NCBI GenBank assembly: GCA_016301865.1
Contig: JAEDOP010000004.1
Span: 1 to 20,890, forward strand
Reading direction: 5' to 3'
Source: Alphaproteobacteria bacterium
GTDB lineage: Bacteria > Pseudomonadota > Alphaproteobacteria > Rs-D84
Length of the DNA stretch: 20,890 nucleotides
Shown: one piece after another, positions 14,717 to 20,890 of the stretch
Layout: every line of letters begins with the position of its first letter
Position numbering within the stretch: position 1 is the first letter of the stretch
Position numbers and translations under genes: made by a program
The notes under the pieces: generated by a model
The model's database searches: none
Told to the model about the DNA's origin: nothing
What the model saw: only the letters and a program-made list of their open reading frames with translations

Positions 14717-14939
14717 AGAAGCGTCCACGGAATTTTATCATCCCTGTCTGTGACGTATAATCCTTGTGTAAATCCAGGTCATACATCAGCGATACTTCCA
14801 TTCCCTTGTACAGTGCGGTCAACCCGATACCGAATTCACCACCCATGCGACTCAGGCGTTCACCATTAACGGCATAAGCCTCAACTCCAGGCATAACAAC
14901 TGTTGTGGCCGTATCATCGCTGATAAAATCATACGTCAT
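14715..14939 (-). pseudogene. C-terminal beta-barrel end of the autotransporter, out of frame
   Basis: These 74 codons encode the last strands of an outer-membrane barrel (IGLTALYKGMEVSLMYDLDL) and end in KFRGRF, the terminal Phe expected for BAM recognition. They are in the -1 frame relative to the main gene. Reading back, the frame continues KLRAAMTYDF, which joins smoothly to AFAIE of the main gene if one A is added to the A4 run (minus strand, 14952-14955). The apparent ATG overlaps the main stop (ATGA) but a free barrel end would be useless, so this is the severed 3' part. Confidence 0.85.
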
Positions 14940-17900
14940 TGCCGCACGCAGTTTTCGATTGCAAATGCATATTTCAGCCCCGCAATCCCCGTCAGGAAAT
15001 CTGTATCCGTCGCCATAATCTGCGCATCACGACCATCGATATAGTCATCCTGGGCAACATGCAGATATCGCAAACCTGCCTCGGTCGTAATACCCGGTGT
15101 GAAATCGTAACCGGTCATGATTTGCGCACCATATGCATCAACATCATATGTCGCGCCCAAACCAACACCTGCAACGGTCTTGTTTTCCGTGTATTCAGAC
15201 ATACTGTATGTCGCGGTTGCATTCACGAACCAATTGTTTGGTTTATACTGACCATACAGGAACAGTGTTTTGCTGCTGATATCTGTATGCGCACCACCAT
15301 CGGCATGAACATCTGTGTTATTAAATGCCAAACCACCACCGATTGTCCATTTATTGTCAATCAGCGTATCTGCCCCCAGCGCAACCCCACGTGTATATCC
15401 GTGGAACGCATCTGCGAACTTAGACTTGTTAAACAATCCCTGAATCCAGAAACCATTTTCCTGGCTTCTTTCATCACCACCGGCACGGCCAACGGAAATA
15501 CCGCCCGTCATACGGCCCGATGTTAATGACAGAACCTGGTTCTGAACCGAACTGGCCGCGGCCTGGGCAACAGGTTTTTCGGTTGGGTTCAACTTTTTGG
15601 TTTCACGTTCAATATATTCAACATCACCCGCGTTCAGCGCATTCTGCAACGCCAAGGAAACCTGGTGTGCCTTGCCACTGTTTGCATTGGCCAGACCCGC
15701 AACCGCGCCCGCCGCCTGGGTTGAAATACCAACCGTTTCTGCGATATCGGCAACAGATTTGGTCACAATCTTGACACCATTTACATCAATACCTGCGATT
15801 TCATAGATATCGCCAACGGTAACCTGTTCTGCATCTACGATTTTACCATTCCAAATGTTGTATGTACCCGCCGCCCCAACATTCAGTTTGAACGACGCGT
15901 CGTCACCAACCGTTACATCACCGATGAATCGACCATACGACCCACCGCGTACCGAATCATTCAGCATTGATGCGACAACCGTTCCATACAGGTCAATTTT
16001 CCCCTGATTGATTGTTGCCGTCCCCAATTCCAGTGTTGCATCGGACGCCAGTGTAAATGTACCCGTTCCAGTCACACCACCATCAAACGCAGTTGTGCCA
16101 CTTGTGATATTTAATGTGCCCATGTTATGGATATCATTTGCCAACTTATTGGCCACATTACCACTGAACAGATTATTCCCTGACAAAACAACGGTTGCAC
16201 CGGCTTCGTTATAGATTGCACCACCTGCAACGCTGGCAATATTACCAACAAACTGTGCATTATTGATTTCAATCGCGGCCGCCTGTTCTGGCACAGATGG
16301 GTCTGGATATTGTGTACTGGTCGAACCGTGATTATAAATCGCCCCCCCGTTCAATGCAGAATTGTTTACAAAATTGCTGCCCTGTACATAAACGGCATCT
16401 GCATTTGTCGCACTATGATAAAAGAAATTATCAAATGCACCACCATTTGCTGCCGCAATATTATTCTTGAACATAGTATTCTTAATATCCAACAAAGCAG
16501 CTATATTGTGACCTTTCTCCTCGAATGCACGTGTTGCAATTGCGCCACCCATCGTTGCAGATGTATTGCCATCAAGCACACCACGCGTAATAACCGTCTG
16601 GGATTCCGCCCCCAAGAACAACGCACCACCACCACTGCTTTCCGATGACGTTGCCTTATTCGCGGACAACGTCACATCTGTCAAACGCAGTCCGCCTTTT
16701 TCATTATTCTTTTTACTGGCGATATTAACAATTGCGCCACCCGACAAAGCTGTATTTTTATTAAATTCAGAATCTGTCACATCAACAACGACGTGATGAT
16801 TATTGCCAGAGTACAGGTACATTGCACCACCGAACTTGGATTCATTCTTGTCAAAATCAGAACCTGAAATTTCTACATCACCATTACTGATGGAAATCGC
16901 ACCACCGTCCGCCTCTGCATAGCCCAACGCCTTGTTTTCGCTAAAATCAGAATCTTTAATAATTGTCTTGCTGCCATTTACAACATTAATTTTGATGGCC
17001 CCACCATCACCCGTCGTAACGCTGTTCTTGGAAAATTTAGAATCTTCAATTGTCATACCAGATGCATTACAAACTGCACCACCCTGCTCTAATGCAGAAT
17101 TTTCAACAAAATCCGAATCAGCGATCGTCAATTTACCGGCATTGTAAATCGCACCACCGCTTTCATTGGCCTTGTTTATAACAAATGTTGATTTCGCATC
17201 GCTCAAATCTAGTGTGCCATTGTTATAAATCGCCCCACCGTTTTTACCAGCTATATTGTTATCAAAGTTCACTTCACCTATTATATTAATAACACTGGTT
17301 GCATTTTCTTTACTTGCATCAAGCCAATTCATAACAGCACCACCATTAACACCGGCTGTGTTTTCACTAAATGTGGTCTTACCTATAACATCCAGAACAG
17401 AATGTGAATTCGGGTCATCTGTACGCGTTTCAATCGCACCACCATTTTGTAAAGCGCTATTAGATATGAATTTATTTACACTGCTACTATCTGACAAACC
17501 GACAACCATTTCTGCTGTACCTTCGGCGCCACGGTTATACAACGCACCACCACCCAGTTTATAATATTTACCTTCTGCAGCAACTGCTGTTTGATGATTA
17601 TCTGTGAACAGATTTTCTTTGCCCAAGATTTTTAAATCTCCGGCATTAAATATTGCCCCGCCATACCCATCAGATTTACCGCCTGAAACAGTTATTTTAT
17701 TGGCTTGCAATACCATATCTGACAAAATAGTAGTATTCACATATGCACTACTGCCTGTCGGATCCATGTCACCAGAAAAACTTATATCACCAGTTGTTCT
17801 GAAATCTACCAACCCACCAACAATTGCCGGGGGATTACTATACTCAGCACCTCGATTTAAAATTCTACCGTTAACAAAAGTGATATTACCATCACCCGAA

Positions 17901-18184
17901 TAAACAATCTTTTTTTGTTCTGCTACAGAACTATTATTATTATTCATCGTGGCATTTTCAAAGCGTACATCGCCACCTAATTTTACTGTTCCATAATTTT
18001 CAATCTTGGCACCATCATCAAACAACACACTATCATATTGCGACAAATCCAATATCTCGCCATTTTCAACTTTTTTAAATACACCATTTTGCGTATAATC
18101 TTCTGCCATTGCGGGCATAATCGCCAAAGCTGGCAAAATACTGCAGACTTTCAACAAATCCGCCAAATGTTTTGTATTAGACAT
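14936..18184 (-). CDS. autotransporter with Pmp-like passenger, frameshifted barrel
   Basis: The protein of 1082 residues starts with a signal peptide (about 1-27, ending PAMA-ED). The passenger (about 60-690) is built of some 16 repeats pairing GGA(I/V/L/M/F) with FxxN, the signature of chlamydial polymorphic outer membrane protein repeats, which form a beta-helix. A linker and an autotransporter barrel domain (from about 875: ENGFWIQGLFNKSKF) follow, but the frame ends early at AIENCVRQ because of a one-base shift, leaving the final strands in another frame. As written the protein could not complete its barrel. Start ATG 18184 has AAAGGAG. It is likely a surface adhesin. The frameshift may be an assembly error, phase variation in A4, or real decay. 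Confidence 0.85.
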   Translation of the reverse strand: MSNTKHLADLLKVCSILPALAIMPAMAEDYTQNGVFKKVENGEILDLSQYDSVLFDDGAKIENYGTVKLGGDVRFENATMNNNNSSVAEQKKIVYSGDGNITFVNGRILNRGAEYSNPPAIVGGLVDFRTTGDISFSGDMDPTGSSAYVNTTILSDMVLQANKITVSGGKSDGYGGAIFNAGDLKILGKENLFTDNHQTAVAAEGKYYKLGGGALYNRGAEGTAEMVVGLSDSSSVNKFISNSALQNGGAIETRTDDPNSHSVLDVIGKTTFSENTAGVNGGAVMNWLDASKENATSVINIIGEVNFDNNIAGKNGGAIYNNGTLDLSDAKSTFVINKANESGGAIYNAGKLTIADSDFVENSALEQGGAVCNASGMTIEDSKFSKNSVTTGDGGAIKINVVNGSKTIIKDSDFSENKALGYAEADGGAISISNGDVEISGSDFDKNESKFGGAMYLYSGNNHHVVVDVTDSEFNKNTALSGGAIVNIASKKNNEKGGLRLTDVTLSANKATSSESSGGGALFLGAESQTVITRGVLDGNTSATMGGAIATRAFEEKGHNIAALLDIKNTMFKNNIAAANGGAFDNFFYHSATNADAVYVQGSNFVNNSALNGGAIYNHGSTSTQYPDPSVPEQAAAIEINNAQFVGNIASVAGGAIYNEAGATVVLSGNNLFSGNVANKLANDIHNMGTLNITSGTTAFDGGVTGTGTFTLASDATLELGTATINQGKIDLYGTVVASMLNDSVRGGSYGRFIGDVTVGDDASFKLNVGAAGTYNIWNGKIVDAEQVTVGDIYEIAGIDVNGVKIVTKSVADIAETVGISTQAAGAVAGLANANSGKAHQVSLALQNALNAGDVEYIERETKKLNPTEKPVAQAAASSVQNQVLSLTSGRMTGGISVGRAGGDERSQENGFWIQGLFNKSKFADAFHGYTRGVALGADTLIDNKWTIGGGLAFNNTDVHADGGAHTDISSKTLFLYGQYKPNNWFVNATATYSMSEYTENKTVAGVGLGATYDVDAYGAQIMTGYDFTPGITTEAGLRYLHVAQDDYIDGRDAQIMATDTDFLTGIAGLKYAFAIENCVRQ

Positions 18185-18228
18185 GACTTCTCCTTTCGTC
18201 AATTAAATCCTATTTTTGGATTACTTCA

Positions 18229-18256
18229 TTCATAGCATACTTATTTTGATAATCAA
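18229..18256 (-). promoter_or_regulatory. autotransporter promoter
   Basis: On the minus strand TTGATT (18251-18256), 16 bp, TATGAA (18229-18234) preceded by TGC (extended -10). It lies downstream of the terminator of the RNA candidate, so the two are separate transcription units. Confidence 0.5.
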
Positions 18257-18287
18257 TAAAAATTTATTCCTAATTTTATTGAAAAAA

Positions 18288-18320
18288 CAAAAAAAATATG
18301 CCGCCAACGAAATTTGGCGG
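18288..18320 (-). terminator. terminator of the RNA candidate
   Basis: On the minus strand CCGCCAA (18314-18320), 6-nt loop, TTGGCGG (18301-18307), then CATATTTTTTTTG. The pseudoknot strand at 18319-18325 overlaps this stem by two bases. Confidence 0.75.
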
Positions 18321-18542
18321 TCGGGTGGGTTAAGAAAATCACCAGAAAGCATGACCCCGCCAGCCTTTGGGAAACCCTGTTTTTATAACTGACGGCCCCC
18401 CGACCCAATCCAGGCGGGGTTTATAACAATACCTGACACCAAAAGTGCACAAATATTGTTTTTTTGCGGATTCAATGCGGCACACCGCATTACTTTCTGA
18501 TGGGTTTTCTTACGACCCCGAAATCAAATCCCTTTGGATTCA
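18288..18542 (-). ncRNA. candidate structured small RNA, about 255 nt
   Basis: The region is more GC-rich than the sequence around it, has no credible ORF, and is bounded on the minus strand by a strong promoter (18549-18577) and a Rho-independent terminator. Visible pairings include hairpin AATGCGG/CCGCATT with a 4-nt loop (18474-18491), hairpin AATCC/GGATT near the 5' end, a long-range 8-bp stem ACCCCGCC/GGCGGGGT (18413-18420 with 18354-18361) and a 7-bp stem GGTCGGG/CCCGACC (18399-18405 with 18319-18325). The last two interlock as a pseudoknot. It lacks the conserved cores I know for RNase P RNA, SRP RNA, tmRNA and 6S RNA. It could be an independent sRNA or an upstream regulator of the autotransporter. 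Confidence 0.45.
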
Positions 18543-18548
18543 AGACGA

Positions 18549-18577
18549 ATTATAAAATAATCAAAACAAAAATTCAA
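18549..18577 (-). promoter_or_regulatory. strong promoter of the RNA candidate
   Basis: On the minus strand TTGAAT (18572-18577), 17 bp, perfect TATAAT (18549-18554). The predicted start is about 18542. Confidence 0.6.
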
Positions 18578-18608
18578 TTACTGATATAAATAAAAGTTTA
18601 TCTAGGTG

Positions 18609-18704
18609 TAAGTGGTTAGTGCCAGTGGTTAGTGGCGGCACTATAATGTGCGGCAAATGCCGCACACATTCACTAACCAGTTACACTAACACTAACCACT
18701 AAAC
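18609..18704 (-). repeat. diverged copy (C) of the CACTAAC palindromic repeat
   Basis: The core 18639-18676 is identical over 38 bases to the reverse complement of copy B (8771-8854), including the central hairpin. The flanking arms are rearranged: AGTGGTTAGTG units are duplicated on the left (18611-18635) and ACTAAC units on the right, so the terminal repeats are imperfect. Confidence 0.75.
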
Positions 18705-18736
18705 TATTATTTATCGCGGTATTCATATCTCAAAAA

Positions 18737-18757
18737 AATGCCCCGCATGGGACATTT
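18737..18757. terminator. terminator hairpin of module copy i
   Basis: ATGCCCC, GCAT, GGGACAT with one mismatch, followed by TTTTTATTTTATCTTGG. It is nearly identical to 19430-19452 and can work in either direction. Confidence 0.55.
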
Positions 18758-18763
18758 TTATTT

Positions 18764-18835
18764 TATCTTGGTTGTGCAACCTGTGCAATTCGCGAACAAA
18801 ATTATTGGGAATTGAACAAGGCATAATAGATTTAA
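18764..18835 (-). repeat. intergenic module copy i (CCAAGAT plus terminator)
   Basis: Sequence starting ATCTTGGTTGTGC at 18765 recurs at 19458 and 20180, and the first 7 bases also at 19271. On the minus strand each reads CCAAGAT followed by a hairpin and a T-run. Similarity between copies i and ii extends about 70 nt at roughly two-thirds identity, without third-codon bias, so it is not read as coding. Confidence 0.45.
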
Positions 18836-18846
18836 AGATATTTTTA

Positions 18847-18855
18847 TGATATAAT
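18847..18855 (+). promoter_or_regulatory. extended -10 promoter of zinc-ribbon gene
   Basis: TGATATAAT: perfect TATAAT (18850-18855) with TGn, 24 nt before the ATG, followed by the AAAAAGG ribosome site. Confidence 0.5.
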
Positions 18856-18879
18856 GCATAAGTATTAAAAAGGCACAAA

Positions 18880-19137
18880 ATGAAACGAATATGTCAAAGT
18901 TGTAGCATGCCTATGCAAGACGCAGGTGTTTATGGGACAAATAAAGACGGCTCTTCAAATAAGGATTATTGTATTTATTGTTATAAAAATGGAGAATTTG
19001 TAGATAAGGTAACCCTGCAAGAATACATAGAAATGAACATTCCTTTTCATGACCAGGCAGGAATGAGTGAAGCAGAAATGCGCCAACATTGTGAAACGGT
19101 TTTTCCAACACTTAAACGGTGGAAAAATAATAAATAA
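18880..19137 (+). CDS. zinc-ribbon domain protein (zinc_ribbon_2 type)
   Basis: This 85-residue protein begins with a paired-cysteine zinc ribbon: Cys5, Cys8, then Cys31 and Cys34 in YCIYCYKNGEF, with the typical SMPM after the second cysteine and GTNKDGS between. The C-terminal half has the usual helical tail ending in PTLKRW. This fits the putative zinc-ribbon family PF12674, widespread in anaerobic bacteria and archaea; its role is unknown. AAAAAGG (18867-18873) lies 6 nt before the ATG. It stands alone in gene-poor, repeat-bearing DNA, which suggests acquisition by transfer. Confidence 0.85.
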   Translation: MKRICQSCSMPMQDAGVYGTNKDGSSNKDYCIYCYKNGEFVDKVTLQEYIEMNIPFHDQAGMSEAEMRQHCETVFPTLKRWKNNK

Positions 19138-19167
19138 AAGATGACACCAAATAACATATGAACAATG

Positions 19168-19290
19168 GTTCGAAAGTGGCGAATTTTCGCCACTTTCTTT
19201 GTATGAACTTTCGAACGCAATCAAAATATTAGAAAACAACAAAAAACCGCCTTTATCGGCGGGTTTGTCAATCTTGGGCGGCCGCAGCTG
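19168..19290. repeat. intergenic module copy 0 with TTCGAA inverted repeat
   Basis: GTTCGAAAGT (19168-19177) and ACTTTCGAAC (19207-19216) form an inverted repeat with 39-nt spacing between arm starts; inside it a perfect 12-bp hairpin GAAAGTGGCGAA / TTCGCCACTTTC (19172-19197). An A-rich linker, a hairpin (19246-19267) and ATCTTGG (19271) follow. The same order and nearly the same spacings recur at 20076-20186. Confidence 0.5.
19240..19268 (-). terminator. minus-strand terminator in module copy 0
   Basis: On the minus strand ACCCGCC, GATAAA, GGCGGT, then TTTTTTG. No intact minus-strand gene lies upstream, so its present use is unclear. Confidence 0.5.
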
Positions 19291-19375
19291 GGTGCCTCGA
19301 TATACAAATAAATAAAATCAAAAAAATCTCCCAAGTCGATTTTTTAAGATTTTCTTAATTGTCTATTCTCGTATT

Positions 19376-19403
19376 GGTCATGCGCGTTTTCAACGCTCTG
19401 ACC
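19376..19403. other. strong hairpin, possible RNA element
   Basis: GGTCA and TGACC enclose GCGTT-TTC-AACGC, giving a 10-bp interrupted stem. It lies 26 nt before the terminator at 19430 on the plus strand and could be part of a short transcript. No promoter of quality is visible before it (19316-19375 holds nothing else recognised). Confidence 0.35.
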
Positions 19404-19426
19404 GATCCAGCAGCCCCGGATAAAAC

Positions 19427-19456
19427 AAAAATGCCCCGCATGGGGCATTTTTATTT
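19427..19456. terminator. terminator after the histidine phosphatase (module copy ii)
   Basis: Stem AAAATGCCCC, loop GCAT, stem GGGGCATTTT. On the minus strand it is followed by TGTTTTATCC and ends the phosphatase transcript; on the plus strand TATTTTATC follows. Confidence 0.75.
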
Positions 19457-19457
19457 T

Positions 19458-19537
19458 ATCTTGGTTGAGCTATATGTACAGTTCGCGAGCCGAATTGTTG
19501 GAAATCGGACAAGAGATTAATAGACTAAAATGTGTTG
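19458..19537 (-). repeat. intergenic module copy ii
   Basis: Begins ATCTTGGTTGAGC directly after the terminator and runs to the phosphatase stop. It is similar over about 70 nt to copy i and shares the terminator sequence with it. Confidence 0.45.
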
Positions 19538-20053
19538 TTATGGAATAAATGTTTCAATATATTTCCATCCGTTTTCATCTAACACAAAATGAAAACATTG
19601 AGCATTTTGAATACCATCAACTTTATACCCACACGCCCAACATAGTGCACGTGTTACACCGCCATGTGAAGCAATAGCAATATTTTCATGATTGTCCGTT
19701 TTCACAATTTGTTCCAAGCAATTTTTTATAAGATTAAAATTATCATTTATTTGTTTTTTCTTTTCTTCATCTTCGACATCATAAAACCAAAATATCGCTT
19801 CTTTCAATGCGTCATCAGTTATAATTTTAATATCAGTATCTTTTGTGATTGCAATTTTTGCAGTATCTATGGCACGTCTGTATGGACTGGAATAAACGAC
19901 CTCTACACCTTTACCTTTGAAAAAATCAGATAATTTTTGTGCTTGTGCGATTCCTAAATCAGTTAGATACGCGTCTATACCAGTACCATATCTGATACCA
20001 ACTTCATTTTCGTTGGTTTGACCATGTCTAAAAAAATAAAAATGCTTTTTCAT
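19538..20053 (-). CDS. histidine phosphatase (phosphoglycerate mutase-like)
   Basis: This 171-residue protein is a single-domain member of the histidine phosphatase superfamily. RHG at 9-11 holds the phospho-accepting His10; Arg59 or Arg60 in SSPYRR, an acidic residue near 85, and His130 in SHGG complete the phosphate pocket. The small size and lack of cofactor-dependent mutase features suggest a phosphatase on a small molecule or protein rather than the glycolytic enzyme; the substrate cannot be told. The ATG at 20053 lies 7 nt after a perfect TATAAT, with no Shine-Dalgarno, so the mRNA is predicted to begin at the ATG. One arm of a TTCGAA inverted repeat sits in its promoter spacer. Confidence 0.85.
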   Translation of the reverse strand: MKKHFYFFRHGQTNENEVGIRYGTGIDAYLTDLGIAQAQKLSDFFKGKGVEVVYSSPYRRAIDTAKIAITKDTDIKIITDDALKEAIFWFYDVEDEEKKKQINDNFNLIKNCLEQIVKTDNHENIAIASHGGVTRALCWACGYKVDGIQNAQCFHFVLDENGWKYIETFIP

Positions 20054-20060
20054 AAACTAA

Positions 20061-20089
20061 ATTATATCACAAAGAGTTCGAAAGTTCAA
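20061..20089 (-). promoter_or_regulatory. promoter of the histidine phosphatase gene, leaderless
   Basis: On the minus strand TTGAAC (20084-20089), 17 bp, TATAAT (20061-20066) with TGA before it. The start of transcription would fall on the ATG. The left arm of the 13-bp inverted repeat (20074-20086) occupies the spacer, suggesting repressor control. Confidence 0.6.
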
Positions 20090-20250
20090 AAATTTTGCCA
20101 TTTTTCAATGATAAACTTTCGAACTCACAGGAACTATTGCTAAACAAACAAAAAACCGCTCTGAAACGAACGGTCGTACATCTTGGTTGTGCTCGATGTG
20201 CAATTTGCGAACTAATGATTATGTTGATTTTATTGAACTTGGTGAAGAAG
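20074..20250. repeat. intergenic module copy iii with TTCGAA inverted repeat
   Basis: Perfect 13-bp arms GAGTTCGAAAGTT (20074-20086) and AACTTTCGAACTC (20114-20126), then an A-rich linker, a hairpin with ACCG/CGGT ends (20155-20174) followed on the minus strand by TTTTTTG, and ATCTTGGTTGTGC (20180). The distance ACCGC to ATCTTGG is 25 nt, as in copy 0. Confidence 0.5.
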
Positions 20251-20277
20251 TTAAAAAGTTTCTGAACAAATACATGT

Positions 20278-20378
20278 ATAACCATATACCCGTATGATGT
20301 ATGGTCCCATCTGGCAGCATCGGCAACCGGTTCCGCAACTGCCACCGATACGAACCCACCGCACCCCATACACCACCG
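20278..20378. other. GC-rich structured segment, unassigned
   Basis: This stretch is clearly richer in GC than its flanks and has nested inverted repeats: ACCATA/TATGGT (about 20281-20306), TGGCAG/CTGCCA, ATCGG/CCGAT and AACCGGTT. Frames are open in several directions but none has a start site with a ribosome site. It may be a piece of a structured RNA or of foreign DNA. The rest up to 20477 is AT-rich with nothing recognised. Confidence 0.3.
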
Positions 20379-20477
20379 TCCATCTGGTTATAAAATCGCT
20401 AACTGCAAATTGAAAAAAATTCAAAGTCCTTTACGCGTAGGGACACTTTTTTATCAATGGCTTATTCAGTAAAAACA

Positions 20478-20888
20478 TCAATATTTATCTTCTATTTCCC
20501 ATAAATCAAACTTCTTATTTTTAGACACCATATTTAATATATCTTCTTTGCCGGTCGTATACCTACACAATTTATGAACCTGATTACATATACTTTGTAA
20601 ATAATCATATTTTACAGATGGCGATTTTTTATCCATTTCTTTCATATTATTTAAAACATTATCCATAAAAAACAGCATTTGTTTCGCTTGCTTTTCACCC
20701 GCGATTGTTAATTTTAATATTCTGCGCCGTTTATTATTTGGGTCTGGTATCATAGTTATCAATGCAGTTTCTTCGGTTGCTTTTGGAACGGTATGTTGGG
20801 CGATAATGTTCCCGAGTGTGCCACCAGGTATACCGTAATCCCGTGCGATATCCGCCTGTGTTAAATTTTTTCTGAAATATAATGCCAT
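20478..20888 (-). CDS. MarR-type transcriptional regulator, partial
   Basis: The visible 136 residues hold the winged HTH of a MarR-like protein: LTQADIARDYGIPGGTLGNI (about 9-28) for the helix-turn-helix and PDPNNKRRRILKLTIAGE (about 48-65) for the wing, where MarR proteins carry DxRxR-like basic residues. Helices to about residue 110 would form the dimer interface. The helix that normally precedes the HTH is missing, and the first Met lies 2 bases from the window edge, so the gene probably starts outside. Ligand and targets are unknown. Confidence 0.65.
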   Translation of the reverse strand: MALYFRKNLTQADIARDYGIPGGTLGNIIAQHTVPKATEETALITMIPDPNNKRRRILKLTIAGEKQAKQMLFFMDNVLNNMKEMDKKSPSVKYDYLQSICNQVHKLCRYTTGKEDILNMVSKNKKFDLWEIEDKY

Positions 20889-20890
20889 TA

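Noticed and set aside
18288..18542. Assignment of the RNA candidate to RNase P, SRP, tmRNA or 6S RNA
   Set aside because: The conserved cores I can recall for these families are not found on either strand.
18639..18676. CRISPR-like or integron attC-like repeats in the right part
   Set aside because: Repeat units are not regularly spaced with unique spacers, and the modules lack attC core sequences (GTTRRRY/RYYYAAC in proper places); no cas or integrase gene is present.
18700..18846. Open frame reading SWLCNLCNSRTKLLG in module copy i, with similar frames in copies ii and iii
   Set aside because: The copies look alike as protein, but differences are spread evenly over codon positions, the frames run through a terminator hairpin, and none has a start site. 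Treated as a DNA/RNA repeat.
19141..19315. Possible frameshifted gene reading YEQWFESGEFSPLSLYELSN
   Set aside because: The DNA aligns with 20076-20186, where the matching bases fall in a different reading frame, and the frame contains perfect hairpins. Coding is unlikely, though not excluded.
20067..20369. Minus-strand frame of 100 codons upstream of the phosphatase
   Set aside because: It runs through the phosphatase promoter, the inverted repeat and a terminator, with no ribosome site.

Overview
The window looks like a chromosomal segment of an AT-rich alphaproteobacterium with a compact genome, probably an uncultured host-associated lineage. Housekeeping genes are densely packed, and the short HTH protein near the left end matches the DNA-binding half of alphaproteobacterial S24-type repressors. 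Genus cannot be read from the sequence. A DUF4301 gene, otherwise typical of Bacteroidetes, hints at gene exchange in an animal-gut-like setting.

Layout: positions 1-1800 are an accessory stretch with a small cysteine-containing exported protein whose start codon seems lost, a truncated phage-repressor-like HTH protein, a LysR-type regulator with a dyad over its promoter, and a coding remnant. Positions 1860-6130 hold minus-strand housekeeping genes: tyrS and an EnvC-like divisome protein (translationally coupled), then clpP-clpX. Positions 6240-8530 hold a small unknown gene, a two-gene lipoprotein/FKBP operon, and a divergent orphan VirB11/CpaF-type ATPase followed by a small gene with an internal stop. 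Positions 8890-12490 (minus) hold a membrane-anchored DsbA-like protein, recO, tRNA-Leu(CAA), rpmB and DUF4301. Positions 12566-14690 carry a plus-strand ClpB lacking its N-domain. Positions 14715-18184 carry a large Pmp-repeat autotransporter whose beta-barrel is split by a one-base frameshift. From 18240 to 20890 the sequence is gene-poor: a likely structured RNA (minus strand, about 18288-18542), palindromic repeats, a zinc-ribbon protein, a histidine phosphatase and the 3' part of a MarR-type regulator.

Functional themes: protein quality control (ClpXP, ClpB, a trigger-factor-like lipoprotein FKBP, a DsbA-like oxidoreductase) and cell envelope (EnvC-like, autotransporter, lipoprotein). 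clpP and clpB share a promoter of the form CTTG-N18-CTATATAT, consistent with common RpoH control. Several genes (LysR, the 6273 gene, the VirB11-like gene, recO, the phosphatase) have a -10 box only 7-10 nt before the start codon, implying leaderless or near-leaderless mRNAs; other genes have good Shine-Dalgarno sites.

The most unusual items are: the structured RNA candidate with its own promoter, a possible pseudoknot and a terminator; an 84-bp palindromic repeat family (1809, 8771, 18609) that abuts terminators; a recurrent terminator + CCAAGAT module around single genes at 18.7-20.25 kb; and the frameshifted autotransporter. All calls come from reading the sequence; no database search was run.
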